Shown: positions 17,224 to 26,623 of the stretch, piece by piece
Layout of the letters: each line of letters starts with the position of its first letter
Position numbering within the stretch: position 1 is the first letter of the stretch
Source of the DNA: SZAS-79 sp965279075
GTDB taxonomy: Bacteria; Pseudomonadota; Gammaproteobacteria; Burkholderiales; SG8-39
Assembly (NCBI GenBank): GCA_965279075.1
Contig: CBDIHI010000007.1
Location: 62,001 to 126,000, forward strand
Length of the DNA stretch: 64,000 nucleotides
Direction of reading: 5' to 3'
Notes under the pieces: model-generated
Databases searched by the model: none
Told to the model about the DNA's origin: nothing
Seen by the model: the letters and a program-made list of their open reading frames with translations, nothing else
Position numbers and translations under genes: made by a program

Positions 17224-18738
17224 ATGAACAAGCCCGCCGACCTGAAGCTCGCAACCGTCCCGATGTGGATCAACGGCAAGGCCGTCGTCCCCGCCGGCCG
17301 CATGGGCGACGTCTACAACCCCGCGACCGGGCAGGTGGAGAAGCAGGTCCCCTACGCCGATGCCGCGGCGATCGATTCCGCGGTCAAGGCTGCTGCGGCC
17401 GCGCTGCCGGCGTGGCGCGACGCGCCGCCGCTGCGCCGCGCGCGCGTGATGCAGAAATTCCTGCAGCTGATGCAGGACAACCAGAAGGTGCTCGCCGAGC
17501 TGGTCACCGCCGAGCACGGCAAGACGCTGCCGGATGCGATGGGATCGGTCCAGCGCGGCATCGAGGTGATCGAGTTCGCGTGCGGCGTGCCGCACCTGCT
17601 CAAGGGTGAATACTCCGAGAACGTGGGCTCCGGGGTCGATTCCCACACCGTACGCCAGCCGGTGGGCGTCTGCGCGGGCATCACGCCGTTCAACTTCCCG
17701 GTCATGGTGCCGCTGTGGATGTTCCCGGTGGCGATCGCCTGCGGCAACACGTTCATCCTCAAGCCCTCGGAGAAGGTGCCCTCGGCTTCGGTAAAGATGG
17801 CGGAACTCTTCAAGCAGGCAGGGCTGCCGGACGGCGTGCTGAACGTCGTACACGGCGACAAGGCGGCGGTGGACGCGATCCTCGCGCACACCGGCATCAG
17901 CGCGGTGTCGTTCGTCGGTTCGACGCCGATCGCCAAGTACATCTACGAGACCTGCGCGCACCACGGCAAGCGCGTGCAGGCGCTGGGCGGCGCGAAGAAC
18001 CACGCCGTGGTGCTGCCGGATGCGGACATGGAATTCACCGCCGACGCGCTGATCGGTGCGGCTTACGGATCGGCGGGCGAGCGCTGCATGGCGATCTCCG
18101 CGGTGGTGGCGGTGGGCGCTGCGGCGGATCCGATCGTGGCGTTGCTGAAGAAGAAAGCCGCGGCGATCAAGATCGGCCCGGGCACGATGGACGGCGCCGA
18201 CATGGGGCCGCTCGTCTCGGCGGTCCATCGCGACAAGGTCAAGGGCTACGTCGACCTCGGCGTGAAGGAGGGGGCGAAGCTCGTGTCGGACGGGCGAGGG
18301 CTGGTCGTCAAGGGCCATGAGAACGGCTACTTCCTCGGGACCACGCTCTTTGACGACGTCAAACCTTCGATGGGCATCTACACGGACGAGATCTTCGGCC
18401 CGGTGCTGATCGTGCTGCGCGTGAAGACCCTGGAAGAAGCGATCTCGCTGGTGAACTCGAACCAGTACGCCAACGGCGTCGCGATCTTCACCGAGTCGGG
18501 CGGCGCCGCGCGCCGGTTCGAGAACGAGATCCAGGTCGGCATGGTCGGCGTCAACGTGCCGATCCCGGTGCCGGTCGCGTTCTATTCGTTCGGCGGCTGG
18601 AAGAATTCGCTCTTCGGCGACCTGCACGTGCACGGCGTGGAGGGCGTCAAGTTCTACACCCGCACGAAAGTGGTTACGACCCGCTGGCCGCACCAGGACA
18701 CCCCCGCCCCCGGCTTCAACATGCCCACCCTCGGCTGA
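17224..18738 (+). CDS. mmsA: Methylmalonate-semialdehyde dehydrogenase (CoA-acylating)
   Basis: 504-residue aldehyde dehydrogenase of the MmsA type: MWINGKAVVPAGRMGDVYNP, GVCAGITPFNFPVMVPLWMF, the NAD site SFVGSTPIAKYIYE, and catalytic Cys in GERCMAIS. It converts methylmalonate or malonate semialdehyde to propionyl-CoA or acetyl-CoA in valine, inositol and pyrimidine catabolism. I chose the ATG at 17224 (AGAGG upstream) over 17203. It is followed at once by a 50-bp palindrome separating it from a convergent gene. mmsB is not nearby. Confidence 0.93.
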   Translation: MNKPADLKLATVPMWINGKAVVPAGRMGDVYNPATGQVEKQVPYADAAAIDSAVKAAAAALPAWRDAPPLRRARVMQKFLQLMQDNQKVLAELVTAEHGKTLPDAMGSVQRGIEVIEFACGVPHLLKGEYSENVGSGVDSHTVRQPVGVCAGITPFNFPVMVPLWMFPVAIACGNTFILKPSEKVPSASVKMAELFKQAGLPDGVLNVVHGDKAAVDAILAHTGISAVSFVGSTPIAKYIYETCAHHGKRVQALGGAKNHAVVLPDADMEFTADALIGAAYGSAGERCMAISAVVAVGAAADPIVALLKKKAAAIKIGPGTMDGADMGPLVSAVHRDKVKGYVDLGVKEGAKLVSDGRGLVVKGHENGYFLGTTLFDDVKPSMGIYTDEIFGPVLIVLRVKTLEEAISLVNSNQYANGVAIFTESGGAARRFENEIQVGMVGVNVPIPVPVAFYSFGGWKNSLFGDLHVHGVEGVKFYTRTKVVTTRWPHQDTPAPGFNMPTLG

Positions 18739-18741
18739 AAA

Positions 18742-18791
18742 TAAATGGGGTCAGAGTCGGATTTCCGGAAATCCGACTCTGACCCCATTTA
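18742..18791. repeat. 50-bp perfect palindrome (REP-like, possible terminator)
   Basis: Every base from 18742 to 18766 pairs with 18791 to 18767 (25-bp arms, no loop). The core is GGGGTCAGAGTCGGATTTCC and its complement. It sits between convergent stop codons and its right end forms the stop codon of the RraA-like gene. I recall similar GGGGTCAGAGTC arms near REP-associated transposases in other proteobacteria. As RNA it would be a very stable hairpin and could end transcription from both sides. Confidence 0.85.
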
Positions 18792-19523
18792 ATTGCGCTT
18801 GGCGTTCGCCAGGGCGGGGACGGAGGCGCCGGCGGCGACCTGCGCGAGGCGGTCTTCTTCGTAGCGGACGAGTTTCCTGACGACCGCCATGACTTCGGCC
18901 GCGCGCGAATGCGGCACGAAGCACACGCCGACCTCGTCGGCTACCACCAGGTCTCCCGCATTCACCTCGATGCCGCAGATGCGCACGGGCACGTTGATCG
19001 CGACGGTTTCGATCCTCCACTTGCCGGTTACCGGGCTCGCGCCGCGCGACCAGACCGGGTAGCCGATGGCGCGCTGGTGGTCGATGTCGCGCACTGCACC
19101 GTCGACGATGGCGCCGAGCTCGCCCTGCCTTTTCCCGATCGACGCGGAGATCGCGCCCATGCTGGAGATTCCTTCGATGCCCTGGATCACCAGCACGTCG
19201 CCGTCGCGGGCGAGGTTGTGCGCCTCGATCTCGCCGAGCCGCGAGACCTTCGCCGCCACGGCTTCGGCCACGGGGATGTCGAGCCTGCGGTTCAACGCGG
19301 TAAGGGCCTGCCCTGCGATACGCGCCTTCGGATCGGTCGGGCACAGCACCGCGGCCGGCACGCCGCACGCGATGCCGAGCTCGTCGCACGCGTCCGACAC
19401 GAGGCCCGACAAGTCACCCAGCGCGCGGTACTCCGCGAGCAGGGTTTCGGGCAGCCGCGGCAGTTCGAGCAGGCCGATCCTGTCGCGGGGAATCTTTCCT
19501 GTGAGCTGCTTGTCCATGCTCAT
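18789..19523 (-). CDS. RraA-like aldolase/decarboxylase family protein
   Basis: 244 residues of the RraA/HMG-aldolase superfamily: LSGLVSDACDELGIACGV, GDVLVIQGIEGISSMGAI and GAIVDGAVRDIDHQRAIGYP, the last holding the Arg-Asp metal site of 4-hydroxy-4-methyl-2-oxoglutarate aldolases. A catabolic aldolase or oxaloacetate decarboxylase role fits the neighbours better than RNase E regulation. ATG 19523 overlaps the SMP-30 stop (ATGA), so the two form one operon. Its stop codon lies inside the 50-bp palindrome. Confidence 0.83.
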   Translation of the reverse strand: MSMDKQLTGKIPRDRIGLLELPRLPETLLAEYRALGDLSGLVSDACDELGIACGVPAAVLCPTDPKARIAGQALTALNRRLDIPVAEAVAAKVSRLGEIEAHNLARDGDVLVIQGIEGISSMGAISASIGKRQGELGAIVDGAVRDIDHQRAIGYPVWSRGASPVTGKWRIETVAINVPVRICGIEVNAGDLVVADEVGVCFVPHSRAAEVMAVVRKLVRYEEDRLAQVAAGASVPALANAKRN

Positions 19524-20395
19524 CCCGCGAAGCGCGCTTCGGGCAGGCCGCGCACGCCGGGTTTCAATGCGAAGACGCTGCCGGCGAAGGGCTGCTTCGC
19601 AAGGTCCTCGGGCGTGAGGCGCTGCGTGGCCGAGGTCACGTAGAGCGTGTCGAAGCCCGTGCCGCCAAAGCAGCAGCACGTGGGGTTCGCCACCGGCATG
19701 TCGACCAAGCGGTCGATCTTCCCCGCAGGGGTGTAGCGCACCAGCCGCCATCCGCCGTATTCGGCGTTCCACAGGCACCCGTCGGCGTCGACACAGGAGC
19801 CGTCCGGCTTGCCGGGATGCCCCGCCGTGTCGACGAGCACGCGCTCGTTGGAGACGACCCCGGCGGCGAGGTCGAAGTCCCACGCGCGGATAACCTGCCG
19901 GTAGGTGTCGGCGAAGTACATCGTGCGGTTGTCCGGGCTCCACGCGATGGCGTTGGGCACGATGATGTCGCCGCGGACCTTCGTGCAGGCGAGGTCCGGC
20001 GCCAGCCGGTACAGCGAGCCCGTAGGATCGCGTCGCGCGTCGCTCATCGTGCCGGCCCAGAAGCGGCCCGCGCGGTCGCAGCGCCCGTCGTTGAAGCGGT
20101 TCTCGGGCAGGTGGGCTTCGGGCTGCGCGGCCGGTTCGAGCGCGCCGCTCGCCGGATCGAGGAAATGGATGCCCGAATGCAGCGCGGCGAGCATGCCGCC
20201 ACCGGCGCGGAACGCCACGCTGCCGACGACCGAGGGGAGCGCCACGCTGCGCACATCGCCGGTCGCCGGATCCCAGCGCCGCAACGCAGGACCGCGGCTG
20301 TCTACCCACCAGAGCACGCCTTCATGCTCGTCCCACAGCGGGCATTCGCCGAGGCGATCGTTGCCCTTCACCACGCAGTCGACCTGAAACGCCAT
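19520..20395 (-). CDS. SMP-30/gluconolactonase-family lactonase
   Basis: 291-residue six-bladed beta-propeller hydrolase of the SMP-30/LRE family: LGECPLWDEHEGVLWWVDS, then NRFNDGRCDRAGRFWAGTM, PNAIAWSPDNRTMYFADT and KPDGSCVDADGCLWNAE, covering the Glu/Asn/Asp metal ligands. It probably opens a sugar-acid lactone. The start at 20395 is supported by GGAGGGAAA. First gene of a two-gene minus-strand operon, divergent by 36 bp from the 2-hydroxyacid dehydrogenase. Confidence 0.9.
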   Translation of the reverse strand: MAFQVDCVVKGNDRLGECPLWDEHEGVLWWVDSRGPALRRWDPATGDVRSVALPSVVGSVAFRAGGGMLAALHSGIHFLDPASGALEPAAQPEAHLPENRFNDGRCDRAGRFWAGTMSDARRDPTGSLYRLAPDLACTKVRGDIIVPNAIAWSPDNRTMYFADTYRQVIRAWDFDLAAGVVSNERVLVDTAGHPGKPDGSCVDADGCLWNAEYGGWRLVRYTPAGKIDRLVDMPVANPTCCCFGGTGFDTLYVTSATQRLTPEDLAKQPFAGSVFALKPGVRGLPEARFAG

Positions 20396-20431
20396 TGCTC
20401 GTTTCCCTCCGGGCGGGCACGATAGCACGCC

Positions 20432-21403
20432 ATGAACGTCGTTTTCCACGGCACGCTGATCCACCACCTCGGGGACCTGTTCCTGTCCAAGGCGAAGACG
20501 CCATGGAAGGTCGAAAGGCTCTTCGAGCACGACCCGCGTGAGGACTTCGCGCGCGCGCTCAGGGATGCGGACGCACTCATCTCCATGGCGTGGAACGCGG
20601 GCTTTCCCCCCGCGCCGAAGCTGAAACTGATCCAGGTCCCCGGCACCGGCTACGAAGGCATCGACTTCGGCGCCGTGCCCTCAGGTGTCGCGGTGTGCAA
20701 CGCGTATGGCCACGCGGAAGGCATGGCCGAGTACACGCTGCTCGGCATGCTGGCGTGGTGCCACCGCTTCTTCGAGGCCGACCGCACCTTCCGCGAGGGC
20801 AGCTGGGAGTACAGCGGCCGCATGAACGGCCCGGTGAACGAGGAGTTGTACGGCAAGACCCTCGGCATCGTCGGCTTCGGCTCGATCGGCCTCGCGGTCG
20901 CGGAGCGCGCGAAGCCCTTCGGCATGAAGGTGGTGGCCATCAACCGCACGCGGCGCGACAAGCCCGCCTGCGTCGACGAGTGGGTGGGGTTCGAACGGCT
21001 CGACGAGACCCTGCCTGCGCTCGATTACATCGTCGTCGCGGCGGCGCTCGGTCCCGAAACGGAGGGCCTTGTCGGCCGTGCGCAATTCGAAAGGATGAAA
21101 TCGTCCGCGGTGCTCATCAACGTCGGCCGCGGCGCGATCGTCGAGGAAGAGGCGCTGTTCGACGCGCTGAAGTCGAAGCGCATCCGCGGCGCGACGATCG
21201 ACGCGTGGTACGGGACCTACCCGTCCAGGGACACGCCGCGCGTGCCGCCGTCGAGGTTCCCGTTCCACGAGCTCGACAACCTCTACATGACGCCCCATAC
21301 CTCGGCGTGGACCACCGGCATGATCGACCGGCGCTGGACCGGGATCGCCGAAAACCTCGACCGCTTCGCGCGCGGGGAATCCCTCAGGAACCGCCTCAAT
21401 TGA
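20432..21403 (+). CDS. D-isomer-specific 2-hydroxyacid dehydrogenase
   Basis: 323 residues with the NAD(P)-binding fold of the family: GKTLGIVGFGSIGLAVAERA, later LINVGRGAIVEEEALFDAL, and the late active-site region TPHTSAWTTGMIDRR. It interconverts 2-oxo and D-2-hydroxy acids. The following enolase-superfamily gene begins 10 bp after its stop, so both act in one pathway, probably with the divergent SMP-30 and RraA-like genes. The exact substrate is unknown. Confidence 0.88.
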   Translation: MNVVFHGTLIHHLGDLFLSKAKTPWKVERLFEHDPREDFARALRDADALISMAWNAGFPPAPKLKLIQVPGTGYEGIDFGAVPSGVAVCNAYGHAEGMAEYTLLGMLAWCHRFFEADRTFREGSWEYSGRMNGPVNEELYGKTLGIVGFGSIGLAVAERAKPFGMKVVAINRTRRDKPACVDEWVGFERLDETLPALDYIVVAAALGPETEGLVGRAQFERMKSSAVLINVGRGAIVEEEALFDALKSKRIRGATIDAWYGTYPSRDTPRVPPSRFPFHELDNLYMTPHTSAWTTGMIDRRWTGIAENLDRFARGESLRNRLN

Positions 21404-21413
21404 AGATCCGCCG

Positions 21414-22508
21414 ATGAAGATCCGCAGCTGGTCGCTCCACTTCTACGAACTGCCCTACGCGCGCGAGGTCGTGTGGGCGAACGCGGTGGAGCGCGCGGGC
21501 CTCTACGCGCTTCTGCACCTCACGGACGACAGCGGTATCGAGGGCGTGGCGGAAGGCACCATCAAGGCCACCTGGACCGGCGTGTCGCCGCGGTCGCTGC
21601 GCGCTGCGCTCGAGGATTTCCTGATGCCGAAGGTCGTCGGCGTCGGGTTCGACGGCGCCGCAGGCGCGATGAAGCGGCTCGAAGGCGTGCCGGAGAACAA
21701 GCTCGCCAAGGCGATGATCGACAACGCCTGCTGGCAGGTCGAGGCCTGCCGCGCGGGGCAGCCGCTGTGGAAATTGTGGGGCGGTTCGCCCTCGGTCGAG
21801 CTGACCTGGGCGATCACGCGCCAGCCGCCGGCCGTCATGGCCGCGGAAGCGGCCGACGTGTGCGCACGCTACGGCTTTCGCACGCTCAAGGTGAAGGGCG
21901 GGCAGGGCCTCGATACCGACTGCGCGGCAATGCGCGAGATCCGCGCCGCCGTCGGCGACAGGGTGAAGCTCTACGTCGACGCGAACAGCTACTACAAGCG
22001 CTCCGAAGGCCTCGAATATTCGATCGCGATGCGCGACCTCGGCTCGACCGTGTCCGAGGACCCATGCCCCCTGAAGCCCGATGCCGAATTCACGCGGCTG
22101 CAGGCGGGCGCGGGCGTGCCCGTCCTGATCGACCGCACCTGCACCTCTGCGCTCGACGCCGCGCATTACCTCGAAAAAGGCGCGACCGCGCTGTCGACCA
22201 AGACCGGGCGCATCGGGTTCACGGAGGCGCGGGAGATCTCCGCGCTCGCCGCCGCGAACGGCGCTCGCGTCGCCTTGGGGCTGTACGCGGAAAGCGCGCT
22301 GGGTACGCTCGCCAGCCTGCAGTACGGCGCGGCGATCCCGCCTGCGCTTCAGCTGGTGGCCGCGGAACAGACTTTCTACCTCGGGATCACGGAGCAGGTG
22401 GTGACGGCGATGCCGCCGGTGATGGACGGCCGCATCGAGCTGCCGGCCGAACCGGGCCTTTCGAAATTCGTCGACTGGGAGCGCGTGAAGCGCTACGCGG
22501 TGGCCTAG
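21414..22508 (+). CDS. Mandelate racemase/muconate lactonizing enzyme family protein
   Basis: 364 residues of the enolase superfamily, muconate-cycloisomerase-like branch. Visible catalytic framework: TLKVKGGQ (KxK base), LYVDANSYY (Asp), SEDPCPLKP (Glu), LIDRTCTS (Asp) and ALSTKTGRIG (second Lys). It abstracts the alpha-proton of a carboxylate to racemise, dehydrate or cycloisomerise it. Probably co-transcribed with the preceding dehydrogenase. Its stop overlaps that of the convergent TauD-type gene by 4 bp (CTAG). Confidence 0.87.
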   Translation: MKIRSWSLHFYELPYAREVVWANAVERAGLYALLHLTDDSGIEGVAEGTIKATWTGVSPRSLRAALEDFLMPKVVGVGFDGAAGAMKRLEGVPENKLAKAMIDNACWQVEACRAGQPLWKLWGGSPSVELTWAITRQPPAVMAAEAADVCARYGFRTLKVKGGQGLDTDCAAMREIRAAVGDRVKLYVDANSYYKRSEGLEYSIAMRDLGSTVSEDPCPLKPDAEFTRLQAGAGVPVLIDRTCTSALDAAHYLEKGATALSTKTGRIGFTEAREISALAAANGARVALGLYAESALGTLASLQYGAAIPPALQLVAAEQTFYLGITEQVVTAMPPVMDGRIELPAEPGLSKFVDWERVKRYAVA

Positions 22509-23395
22509 GCCGCGCGGGCCAGCACGCACTCCCGCACCGAGTCCGGGTCGAGCGTGGTCGTGCGGCGCAGTTCGCGCCGCTGTGTGAGGTCGTAGGGCCG
22601 GCCGCGATGCAGCGTGGACCGGTTGTCCCAGATCACCAGGTCGCCGGCCTTCCACTCGTGCCGGTAGACGAACTCGCGCTGCGTGGCATGCTCGAGCAGC
22701 TCGAGCAGCAGCATGCGCCCTTCGGCAAACGCCTTTTCCACCACGTGGGTGGCGTGGATGCCGACCCACAGGACCTTGCGGCCCGAGCCCGAATGCGTGC
22801 GCACCATCGGCCACTCCACCGGCGGCATTTTTGCGAGCTCGGCGTCGGAGGGCTTGTCGCCCAGCCAGATGCGCGAATGCATCGCGGCGTGCACGCTGTG
22901 CAGGCCGGCGATCTCCGCCTTCATGTCGTCCGGCAACGCATCGTAGGCGGCGCGCAGGTCGCAGTATTCGGTCTGCCCGCCTTTGGGCACGGGCAGGACG
23001 CAGGACAGCATCGAGTACTTGGCCGCGGGCCGCTCGAACGAACTGTCGCTGTGCCACAGCTGGTTGGCGTAGTTCGAGATCGTCTTGCGGTCAGACGCGG
23101 CGTGCAGTGTGCCGTCGGCCTTCACGTTGGAGATGTCGATCATCTCCTCGTGCTTGAAGCGGCCGGGCTGGCCCGGGTAGAGCTTCTTCAGGCCCGAGTC
23201 CAGCGTGCCGAAGCGGCTCGCGAACGCGACCTGCTGGTCCTGGTCGAGCGGCTGGCCGCGGAAGACCAGCACACCATACTTGTCCATCGCGTCGTCGATC
23301 GCGCGCACGGTCGCATCCTCCAGCGGCCGGGTGATGTCGATGCCCTCCGCTTCGGCGGCGAACAGCGGATGCAGGGGCTTGAAGTGCAGGCTCAT
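22505..23395 (-). CDS. TauD/TfdA-family 2-oxoglutarate dioxygenase
   Basis: 296-residue non-haem Fe(II) dioxygenase. The iron ligands are H115-x-D117 (WHSDSSF) and a distal His in STLHRGRPYD, with the 2-oxoglutarate-binding Arg in RRELRRTT. Closest by eye to TfdA/TauD-type enzymes that oxidise phenoxyacetates, taurine or similar small acids. The start at 23395 has a perfect AAAGGAGG, so the upstream in-frame ATG at 23437 is rejected. Divergent by 34 bp from the M14-like peptidase. Confidence 0.9.
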   Translation of the reverse strand: MSLHFKPLHPLFAAEAEGIDITRPLEDATVRAIDDAMDKYGVLVFRGQPLDQDQQVAFASRFGTLDSGLKKLYPGQPGRFKHEEMIDISNVKADGTLHAASDRKTISNYANQLWHSDSSFERPAAKYSMLSCVLPVPKGGQTEYCDLRAAYDALPDDMKAEIAGLHSVHAAMHSRIWLGDKPSDAELAKMPPVEWPMVRTHSGSGRKVLWVGIHATHVVEKAFAEGRMLLLELLEHATQREFVYRHEWKAGDLVIWDNRSTLHRGRPYDLTQRRELRRTTTLDPDSVRECVLARAA

Positions 23396-23429
23396 GGTGG
23401 TCCTCCTTTGCTGCGGGATATTATGGCGC

Positions 23430-24518
23430 ATGGACAAAACGAACAGCTACTTTGCTGCGAACTACGCCGAGGCCCGGGCGGGATTCCTTGCCGCGGTGCG
23501 GAAGCGAAACCTCGCGGTGCACTCCGTCCGCAACCCGCTCGAGGGCGCCCAGGGCGAGGACCTCGCCACGGACTGCGCACTGGCCGGGGTGGCGGACGCG
23601 CCTTCGCTCCTCATCGTGACTTCCGGTACCCACGGCGTGGAGGGTTTCTGCGGGTCCGGCTGCCAGCGCGCGTTGCTCGATGACGATGACCTGATCCGGC
23701 GGATCGACGCCGGCCGGGTGGCGGTGCTGTTGGTACATGCGGTGAATCCGTATGGCTTTTCGCACCTGCGCCGCGTGAACGAGGACAACGTCGACCTGAA
23801 CCGCAACTTCCGCGCGTTCGTGGATGCCAAGGACACCAACCCGGCCTACGCCGAAGTGCACGACCTGCTGGTGCCCGCCGACTGGCCGCCGACCGAAGCC
23901 AACCGTGCTGCCCTTGCGGCTTGCGCGGCGAAGATGGGCCTGCCGGCGTTTCGCGCCGCCGTGTCGGCCGGGCAGAACTCGAGGAAGGAGGGCCTCTTCT
24001 ACGCGGGCACGCAGCCCACGTGGAGCAACCTCACGATCCGCACGCTGGTGAAAAAGTACGGCGCCGCCCGCAAACGCATCGGCTGGATCGACCTGCATAC
24101 CGGTCTCGGGCCCTTCGGCCACGGCGAGAAGATCTTTGCCGGCGCGAACGACGCGGCGGAACTCGCCCGCTGCCGCGCGTGGTACGGCGCCGACGTGATG
24201 TCGTACTACGAAGGCAAGTCGGCTTCGACCGAGGTGCAGGGTTCGATGGTGATGTCGGTCTACGCCGGATGCCCGCAGGCCGAGGCCACCGGCATGGGCC
24301 TCGAATACGGCACCGTGCCCTTCGAGGCCGTGCTCGACGCGATCCGCGGCGACGCATGGCTCGCGGTCCACCCGGACGCGCCCGCCGACCAGCGGGCCGC
24401 GATCAAGCGCGCGATCCTCGACGCGTTTTACAGCGACACCGACGACTGGAAGGGCCGCGTGCTGGGGCAGGCGCGCGTGGCCGTCCTGCAGGCCGTCACG
24501 GCGCTGTCCGCACCCTGA
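23430..24518 (+). CDS. DUF2817/M14-family zinc carboxypeptidase-like protein
   Basis: 362 residues. The zinc site of the M14/AstE fold is visible: GTHGVEGFCG (H and E), NPYGFSHLRRVNEDNVDLNR, IDLHTGLGPFGHGE (second His), and a late GLEYGT Glu. Family members cleave C-terminal residues or amide bonds of small substrates; the substrate here is unknown. It sits alone between the dioxygenase and parE, and a GC-rich GGGCCCCCGGGCCC stretch follows its stop and may terminate it. Confidence 0.85.
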   Translation: MDKTNSYFAANYAEARAGFLAAVRKRNLAVHSVRNPLEGAQGEDLATDCALAGVADAPSLLIVTSGTHGVEGFCGSGCQRALLDDDDLIRRIDAGRVAVLLVHAVNPYGFSHLRRVNEDNVDLNRNFRAFVDAKDTNPAYAEVHDLLVPADWPPTEANRAALAACAAKMGLPAFRAAVSAGQNSRKEGLFYAGTQPTWSNLTIRTLVKKYGAARKRIGWIDLHTGLGPFGHGEKIFAGANDAAELARCRAWYGADVMSYYEGKSASTEVQGSMVMSVYAGCPQAEATGMGLEYGTVPFEAVLDAIRGDAWLAVHPDAPADQRAAIKRAILDAFYSDTDDWKGRVLGQARVAVLQAVTALSAP

Positions 24519-24619
24519 GTTTGGGGCCCCCGGGCCCTATCCCCTACAATTGGTAGTATTCGGCTCCGCTGGAAGCGCTATCCCTAGCGGTCAACCTTGT
24601 CTTTTCAAGTACTTAGAGA

Positions 24620-26599
24620 ATGGCAAAAGCAGCGATCTACGACGCCTCATCGATCCAGGCCCTGAAAGGCCTCGAGCCCGTGCGCCGCATGCCGGGCATG
24701 TACACGCACACGATCCACCCGCTGCACATCATCCAGGAGGCGATCGACAACGCCGTCGACGAAGCCCTCGCCGGGTACGGCAAGCGCATCGTCGTTTCCT
24801 TCAGGAAGGACGGCTCGGTCGAGGTCGAGGACGAGGGTCGCGGCATCCCCGTGGACATCCACCCCGAGGAGAAGAAGCCCGCGGTCGAGATGGCGTTCAC
24901 GATGCTGCACGCGGGCGGCAAGTTCGCGAAGTCGAGCGAGTCCGTGTACCACATCTCCGGCGGCCTGCACGGCGTGGGCGTGGCCGTCACCAACGCGCTG
25001 TCCACCCGGCTCGAGGTCGACGTGTATCGCGAAGGCGCGAAGCACACCATCGCCTTCGAAGGCGGCGAGCTGGTGCAGAAGTTGAAGAGCGAGAAGTCGG
25101 CCCAGTACCGGGGACGCACCGGCACAACCGTGCGAGCGTGGCCCGACCCGAAGTACTTCGACAGCCCCAACATCCCGATGGGCGAGCTCGAGCACCTGAT
25201 CCGGTCGAAAGCCTACCTGCTGCCGGGCCTGACCACGGTGCTGCGTGTCGAGGGCAAGGAAGAGAAGAGCTGGACCTACGAGCGCGGCATGGCGCAGTAC
25301 TTCGACTTCATGCTGCAGGGGCGTGAACTCGTCGCGCCGCTCTTCACCGGCGAGCGCCATTTCGACGAGAAGTCCGCCGCCGACCTGTCGGACATCCAGC
25401 CGGGCGAGGGCGCGTCCTGGGCGATCGGCTTCGTTGCGGAGGGCGACGTCTTCCAGGACAGCCACGTCAACCTGATCCCGACCCGCTCGCACGGCACGCA
25501 CGAGGCGGGCTTTCGCAACGGGATCTTCGAGGCGATCCGCGCCTTCATGGAAACGCGCAGCATGACGCCCAAGGGCGTGAAGCTGATCGCGGAAGACATC
25601 TGGAGCCGCGCCTGCTTCACGCTGTCGGCGCGCATCGTGCGCACCCAGTTCCACGGCCAGACCAAGGAAAAGCTCACCACGCGCCACGCGGCCAAGCTGG
25701 TCGAGCTGTGCGTCAAGGACGCCTACGAACTCTGGCTGAACCAGCACCCCGAAGAGGGAAAGCGCATCGTCGAGCTCGCCATCGAGCAGGCCAACTCGCG
25801 GTTGTCGAAGGGCAAGAAGTTCGAGAGGAAGAAATCCTCCGGCGTGGCGACGCTGCCCGGCAAGCTCGTCGATTGCGCGTCCGACGACACCTCGCGCACC
25901 GAGCTGTTCCTGGTCGAGGGCGACTCGGCCGGCGGTTCGGCCAAGGAAGCGCGCGACAAGGACACCCAGGCCATCCTCCCGCTGCGCGGCAAGGTGCTGA
26001 ACACCATGTCGAAGGACGCGCGCACGGTGCTCGCCAACAAGGAACTGCAGGCCATCGCCACCGCCATCGGCTGCGACCCGCACGGCATCGACGACAGCCC
26101 CGACCTCACGGGCATCCGCTACGGCAAGATCGTGCTGATGACCGACGCGGACGTCGACGGCGGCCACATCCAGGCGCTGCTGCTGACGTTCTTCTTCATG
26201 CACATGCCGAAGATCGTCGAGACCGGCCGCGTCTGGGTCGCCCAGCCGCCGCTCTTCAAGGTCGAGGTGCCCTCGCAGGGCAAGGGCAAGCCCGCGCGGC
26301 GCGTGTATTGCCTGGACGAGGACGAGCTCGAGGACGCGCTCGCCGCCTTGCGGAAAGAAAAAGTGCGCGAGGGCAGCTGGGAGATCTCGCGCTTCAAGGG
26401 CCTCGGCGAAATGAGCCCCGAGCAACTCTGGGAGACCACGATGAACCCGGACTCGCGCAGGCTCGTGCGCATGCAGCTGGACCGCGCCGCCATCGGCAAG
26501 GTGCAGAAGACGTTCGAGCTGCTGATGGACTCGGGCGAGGCCGAAGGACGCAGGAACTGGATGCGGGAACACTGGAAGACCGTCGAGGCCGACATCTAG
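24620..26599 (+). CDS. parE: DNA topoisomerase IV subunit B
   Basis: 659-residue GHKL ATPase plus TOPRIM subunit: EAIDNAVDEALAGYG (N box), VEDEGRGIPVDIHPEE, SGGLHGVGVAVTNAL (ATP lid), TOPRIM LFLVEGDSAGGSAKEARD and DADVDGGHIQALLL. Pairs with ParC to decatenate replicated chromosomes. First gene of a parE-small protein-parC operon. It is about the length of other ParE proteins and lacks the insertion typical of gram-negative GyrB. Confidence 0.96.
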   Translation: MAKAAIYDASSIQALKGLEPVRRMPGMYTHTIHPLHIIQEAIDNAVDEALAGYGKRIVVSFRKDGSVEVEDEGRGIPVDIHPEEKKPAVEMAFTMLHAGGKFAKSSESVYHISGGLHGVGVAVTNALSTRLEVDVYREGAKHTIAFEGGELVQKLKSEKSAQYRGRTGTTVRAWPDPKYFDSPNIPMGELEHLIRSKAYLLPGLTTVLRVEGKEEKSWTYERGMAQYFDFMLQGRELVAPLFTGERHFDEKSAADLSDIQPGEGASWAIGFVAEGDVFQDSHVNLIPTRSHGTHEAGFRNGIFEAIRAFMETRSMTPKGVKLIAEDIWSRACFTLSARIVRTQFHGQTKEKLTTRHAAKLVELCVKDAYELWLNQHPEEGKRIVELAIEQANSRLSKGKKFERKKSSGVATLPGKLVDCASDDTSRTELFLVEGDSAGGSAKEARDKDTQAILPLRGKVLNTMSKDARTVLANKELQAIATAIGCDPHGIDDSPDLTGIRYGKIVLMTDADVDGGHIQALLLTFFFMHMPKIVETGRVWVAQPPLFKVEVPSQGKGKPARRVYCLDEDELEDALAALRKEKVREGSWEISRFKGLGEMSPEQLWETTMNPDSRRLVRMQLDRAAIGKVQKTFELLMDSGEAEGRRNWMREHWKTVEADI

Positions 26600-26623
26600 C
26601 ACCACCAGCACGGAGACACCTGA

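Noticed and set aside
21473..23683. 736-codon plus frame across the enolase-superfamily and TauD genes
   Set aside because: Runs through two real genes on different strands with Arg-rich, unrecognisable translation.
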